Shown here: one piece after another, positions 61,400 to 64,000 of the stretch | Layout: each line of letters opens with the position of its first letter | How positions within the stretch are numbered: the stretch's first letter is position 1 | Origin: Streptomyces violaceoruber | GTDB lineage: Bacteria; Actinomycetota; Actinomycetes; Streptomycetales; Streptomycetaceae | Direction: 5' to 3' | Length of the DNA stretch: 64,000 nt | Assembly: GCA_000720805.1 (NCBI GenBank) | Contig: JODI01000042.1 | Location: 6,966-70,965, forward strand | Notes under the pieces: model-generated | Told to the model about the DNA's origin: nothing | The model's input: only the letters and a program-made list of their open reading frames with translations | Database searches by the model: none | Made by a program: the position numbers and the translations under genes

Positions 61400-62208
61400 G
61401 CCGCACGCCCCACGCCCGCGAACCCTGAGAACGCGTACGGATCCTCGTCCTCCGGTGCGGTGTCCGGCCGCCAGTGCGGCATCGGCACCAGTCCGGGTTC
61501 CACCATGTCGTACCCCTCGAAGAACCGCGCGATCTCGTCGCGCGAGCGCATGATCAGCGGGTTGCGGATGTCCTTGTACACGGCCACCGCGCCCTCGGCC
61601 CGCTCGGCCGACAACGGAATTCCCTCGTACGAGGCGTGCGTGAGCAGCAGCAGGCTGCCCGGCGCGAGCGCGTCGCGCAGCTCGGCCACCGCTGAGTACG
61701 GGTCGTCCGTGTCTTCCACGAAGTGCAGTATGGCAACGAGAAGCAGGGCCACCGGCCGGTTCAGGTCGATCAGGGCCTGTACTTCGGGGCTGGAGAGGAT
61801 CTCCTGGGGCTTGCGGAGGTCGGCGGCGACGACGCCCGCGTCCGCGTTGCCGGCGAGCACCGCCTCGCTGTGCGCGACCGCGACCGGGTCGTGGTCCACG
61901 TACACCACACGGGCGCCGGGGCTTGCCGCCTGGGCCACCTCGTGGACGTTGCCGAAGGTCGGAATGCCGGAGCCGATGTCGAGGAACTGGGTGACGCCCT
62001 CGTCGACGGCGAAGCGCACCGCGCGGCGCATGAACGCCCGGTTCGCCTGCATGATCTTGGGAAGTCCCGGCATGAACTCCATGGCCCGGCGGGCCGCTTC
62101 CCGGTCGACCTCGAAATTGTGCGATCCGCCCAGGTAGTAGTCGTAGACGCGCGAAACGCTCGGCACCGCGATGTCGATGCTCCGTGGGGCCCAGGCGGGA
62201 CGCTCCAT
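61396..62208 (-). CDS. SAM-dependent methyltransferase (PF04672, DUF574 type)
   Basis: The 270-residue protein has the actinobacterial family hallmarks: RVYDYYLGGSHNFEVDR near the N-terminus, FLDIGSGIPT as the SAM-binding loop, and VVYVDHDPVAVAHSEA for the second strand. Members are numerous in Streptomyces and mostly uncharacterised; target unknown. GGAGAG lies just before ATG 62208. It precedes rmdA with a 4-bp overlap, linking it to c-di-GMP metabolism. Confidence 0.9.
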   Translation of the reverse strand: MERPAWAPRSIDIAVPSVSRVYDYYLGGSHNFEVDREAARRAMEFMPGLPKIMQANRAFMRRAVRFAVDEGVTQFLDIGSGIPTFGNVHEVAQAASPGARVVYVDHDPVAVAHSEAVLAGNADAGVVAADLRKPQEILSSPEVQALIDLNRPVALLLVAILHFVEDTDDPYSAVAELRDALAPGSLLLLTHASYEGIPLSAERAEGAVAVYKDIRNPLIMRSRDEIARFFEGYDMVEPGLVPMPHWRPDTAPEDEDPYAFSGFAGVGRAA

Positions 62209-62464
62209 CTATCTCTCCAGGCGTAGGCGATCCGGTGTTCGAGCTGAGGCTACTGATCGCCCGCCAAAGGAGCGAGCAGAAACGGAAATTGACCGTCCGT
62301 TCCCGGTCACTGCCTGCGGCACGTGCCCAAGTGATTCCCCCGCGCACCGCCCGTGAAGCCCCTGTGCCGGTATTACCGGAAAACACTACGAAAAGTACCC
62401 GCGACGTTCCGGAGCGTTCCCGGACAGGAGGCGGATCGCGGGGAGTTGCGGTGAATGACGGCAA

Positions 62465-62507
62465 ACCGGTCCGCTCCCTCCGTGCGGCGCGGAGGGAGCG
62501 GACCGGT
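62465..62507. terminator. Strong hairpin terminator after the SCO0930-family gene
   Basis: An 18-bp perfect stem (62465-62482 with 62490-62507) and a 7-nt loop lie 18 bp downstream of the lipoprotein gene's stop. The rest of the 317-bp gap to the methyltransferase start, which should hold the promoter of that operon, shows no clear palindrome. Confidence 0.85.
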
Positions 62508-62525
62508 GGACCGGATGCGCCGTCG

Positions 62526-63503
62526 TTACTTCGCGGGCGCTCCGATCGGCTTTCCGTCGGGTGCCGCGGCGTACCAGGTGCCGCCGACGCCCTGACCGTT
62601 GGTGTCGCCCGGGGCCTTGTCGCCCGAGAAGGTGTAGATCGGCCAGCAGTTGATGGTCTGCTGCTTCACGCCGTCGGGGCGGGTGAAGTTCATGTAGCCC
62701 TTCTTCTGGATCCCCTCGGTGTCGTTGATGTCGACGGGGGCCACGGCCGGCCACTTCTCCAGGCAGGCACCCTTGCAGGCGGAGATCGGGTCGGGCCAGG
62801 CGGTGTCCTTCAGGAACCGGTAGACCGTGTGGCCGTTCTTGTCCACGACGATCTCACCCAGCTTGGGGTCCTTACGGGTGGAAAGTCCCGGAAGGTCGGC
62901 CAGGCCCGCCTTCTTCGCCTTCTTGCCGTCCGGGGCGAGCGCGAACCACTTGCCGCCCACGCCCTGGCCGACGACGTCTCCGGCCTTGGTGTCCTTCGCG
63001 TAACGGTAGGCCGGCCAGCCGCCGATGGTCAGCTGCTTGGTGCCGTCCGTCCGGGTCACCTCGCCGAGCAGCGCCTTGTCGATGCCCGCGCCGGCCGTGG
63101 CGTCGTCCGCGGGGACGGGCGGCCAGGTCGTGGCGCAGGCACCGTCACAGTTCGACTTCGGCGGTTCGGCCGTGTCCTCGTCGAAGCGGTAGAGGGTGAG
63201 GCCGGCGCTGTCGGTGAGGACGTTGCCGAGCTCGCCGTTGGCGGACACGTTCAACTGGCCCGCGACCGACGTCTGGGTCGCCGGGCTCTGACTGGCCTGC
63301 GCGTCCCCGCCGGCGCCGGCGCCGGCGGCGCCGGTGTCGGTTCCGAGACCGGCACCCGGGCTCCCGTAGCCACCGGCCGCAGCCGTCGCGCCCACGTTCT
63401 GACTGCCGGTGGACGGGGCGCTTTCCTGGCCGCACGCCGTCGTCAGCACCAGCACAGCCGCAGCGCTTGCCACGAGTGAGGCGCTCCGCCAGGAGGTCTT
63501 CAT
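62526..63503 (-). CDS. SCO0930-family lipoprotein with secreted-repeat domains
   Basis: The 325-residue protein has a lipoprotein signal (lipobox LTTAC), a Gly/Ala-rich spacer (~25-85) and four PF03640-type 'secreted repeats' in two pairs. Members of each pair share LYRF/VYRF followed by a Cys pair (CDGAC, CKGAC) and W-P-x-V, and then YRYAKD/YTFSGD with QGVGGxW. The cysteine pairs could form disulfides or bind metal. GGGGAG lies upstream of ATG 63503. Function of the family is not established, although it appears to be exposed on the cell surface. Confidence 0.88.
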   Translation of the reverse strand: MKTSWRSASLVASAAAVLVLTTACGQESAPSTGSQNVGATAAAGGYGSPGAGLGTDTGAAGAGAGGDAQASQSPATQTSVAGQLNVSANGELGNVLTDSAGLTLYRFDEDTAEPPKSNCDGACATTWPPVPADDATAGAGIDKALLGEVTRTDGTKQLTIGGWPAYRYAKDTKAGDVVGQGVGGKWFALAPDGKKAKKAGLADLPGLSTRKDPKLGEIVVDKNGHTVYRFLKDTAWPDPISACKGACLEKWPAVAPVDINDTEGIQKKGYMNFTRPDGVKQQTINCWPIYTFSGDKAPGDTNGQGVGGTWYAAAPDGKPIGAPAK

Positions 63504-63735
63504 CGTCAACTCCCCATAAATTCCTAGGGTGTTGCAGCGCCCTTCTGCGCCGCCGCACGACCATGGGTACGCATGGGGACCACGCTTGTGTTCAATCGCC
63601 CCAGATATTTCTTTCCGGAACCTGTGACAACGGGCTTCGAAACCCGCGGCACCCGGGCCGGCCGCGGTGACACCGGCGTTCGCTCTTTCGGGGCAATCCC
63701 TCCGTACTCGGGCGTGGCGCGGCGCGCCAGGCCTC

Positions 63736-64000
63736 ATGATCTCCGTCGTGCATCGACCCGAACCGACCCAATCCGCCCGCGCCATACGGGGGTTCGCCCT
63801 GTTGACGCTCACCTGGATGCTCGTGGGCGCTCCCGCCGGCGTGGCCCGGGCAGACGCCTGCGCGTATGCCTCGACGGGAGCGGACGGCACCCAGGCGGTG
63901 GCGGTCGCCGGCAGCCTCACCTGGCCGACTCCCCCGCCCTGCCCGCCGCCGCCTCCTCCGCCGTGCCCCACTCCCACGCCGACGCCTCCCAGCCCTACGC
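63736..64000 (+). CDS. Secreted proline-rich protein (3'-truncated by the window)
   Basis: The frame from ATG 63736 stays open to the end of the window (88 codons). It has a signal peptide (about residues 1-39, hydrophobic core FALLTLTWMLVGAPAGVA, ending ARA) and then a strongly Pro-rich stretch (PPPCPPPPPPPCPTPTPTPP) such as spans the cell wall. The start has no strong ribosome site. It is divergent from the SCO0930-type lipoprotein; the 232-bp gap contains a one-mismatch palindrome at 63631-63646. Confidence 0.7.
   Translation, partial: MISVVHRPEPTQSARAIRGFALLTLTWMLVGAPAGVARADACAYASTGADGTQAVAVAGSLTWPTPPPCPPPPPPPCPTPTPTPPSPT

Noticed and set aside
63631..63646. TTCGAAA-containing stem as part of a tRNA
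   Set aside because: It resembles a T-arm only locally; no acceptor, D or anticodon stems can be placed around it.

Overview
The window is high-GC actinobacterial DNA that reads as a Streptomyces chromosome arm. GTG starts are frequent, start and stop codons of neighbouring genes overlap as ATGA or GTGA, and several gene groups are typical of the genus: a CsoR-type copper regulon, ergothioneine genes, an SdhCAB group, an RmdA-type cyclic-di-GMP protein and an SCO0930-family lipoprotein. I see no integrase, transposase, tRNA, rRNA or CRISPR array. The first and last genes run off the window.

Layout. 1-4.6 kb: a secreted glycosidase (5'-truncated) and a serine hydrolase. 4.6-10.9 kb: a copper island (DUF305, two DUF6153-type proteins, multicopper oxidase, copZ, copA) with three CsoR-type operators. 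11.0-19.7 kb: a tightly overlapping eight-gene operon encoding only the membrane arm of a complex I-like machine (nuoA, H, J, K, L, M, N) plus a subunit carrying about 53 histidines in a -x-x-His- repeat. 19.7-25 kb: a double-length Lrp regulator facing an operon of Nramp-like transporter, amidase and amino-acid oxidase. 25-33 kb: a second metal island (CDF exporter, DUF3105, BlaI regulator, NiCoT nickel transporter with a Nur-like box, DUF5134, DUF4396 behind a fourth CsoR operator) with three gene remnants marking deletions. 33-39 kb: GH43 arabinosidase-like enzyme, second amidase, NfeD-like/flotillin pair, MazF-like protein and a repeat-rich gap. 39-45.5 kb: PARG-like hydrolase, egtABCD, dodecin and a HAD phosphatase. 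45.5-52.5 kb: a 66-bp perfect palindrome, a secreted PL9-type pectate lyase, miscellaneous enzymes, a TetR/EamA divergent pair and an acyltransferase pair resembling OlsB/OlsA. 52.7-59 kb: sdhCAB and two divergently placed LysR regulators. 59-64 kb: an 88-bp tandem repeat, rmdA with a methyltransferase, the SCO0930-type lipoprotein and the start of a proline-rich secreted protein.

How it fits together. The best-supported system is copper handling. Four near-identical 17-bp operators (two are identical 17-mers 24 kb apart) tie copZA, the oxidase, DUF305/DUF6153 proteins and DUF4396 into one regulon, while no csoR gene lies in the window. The Nuo-like operon directly behind copA is the most unusual object. 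It lacks every recognisable NADH- and iron-sulfur-binding subunit, keeps most proton-path lysines and glutamates, replaces the key glutamate in NuoN, and carries a long histidine tract that should bind metal. Its role is unknown to me. I suggest an ion-translocating complex with a metal-loaded or non-NADH input.

All calls come from reading the sequence and remembered family motifs. No database search was run.
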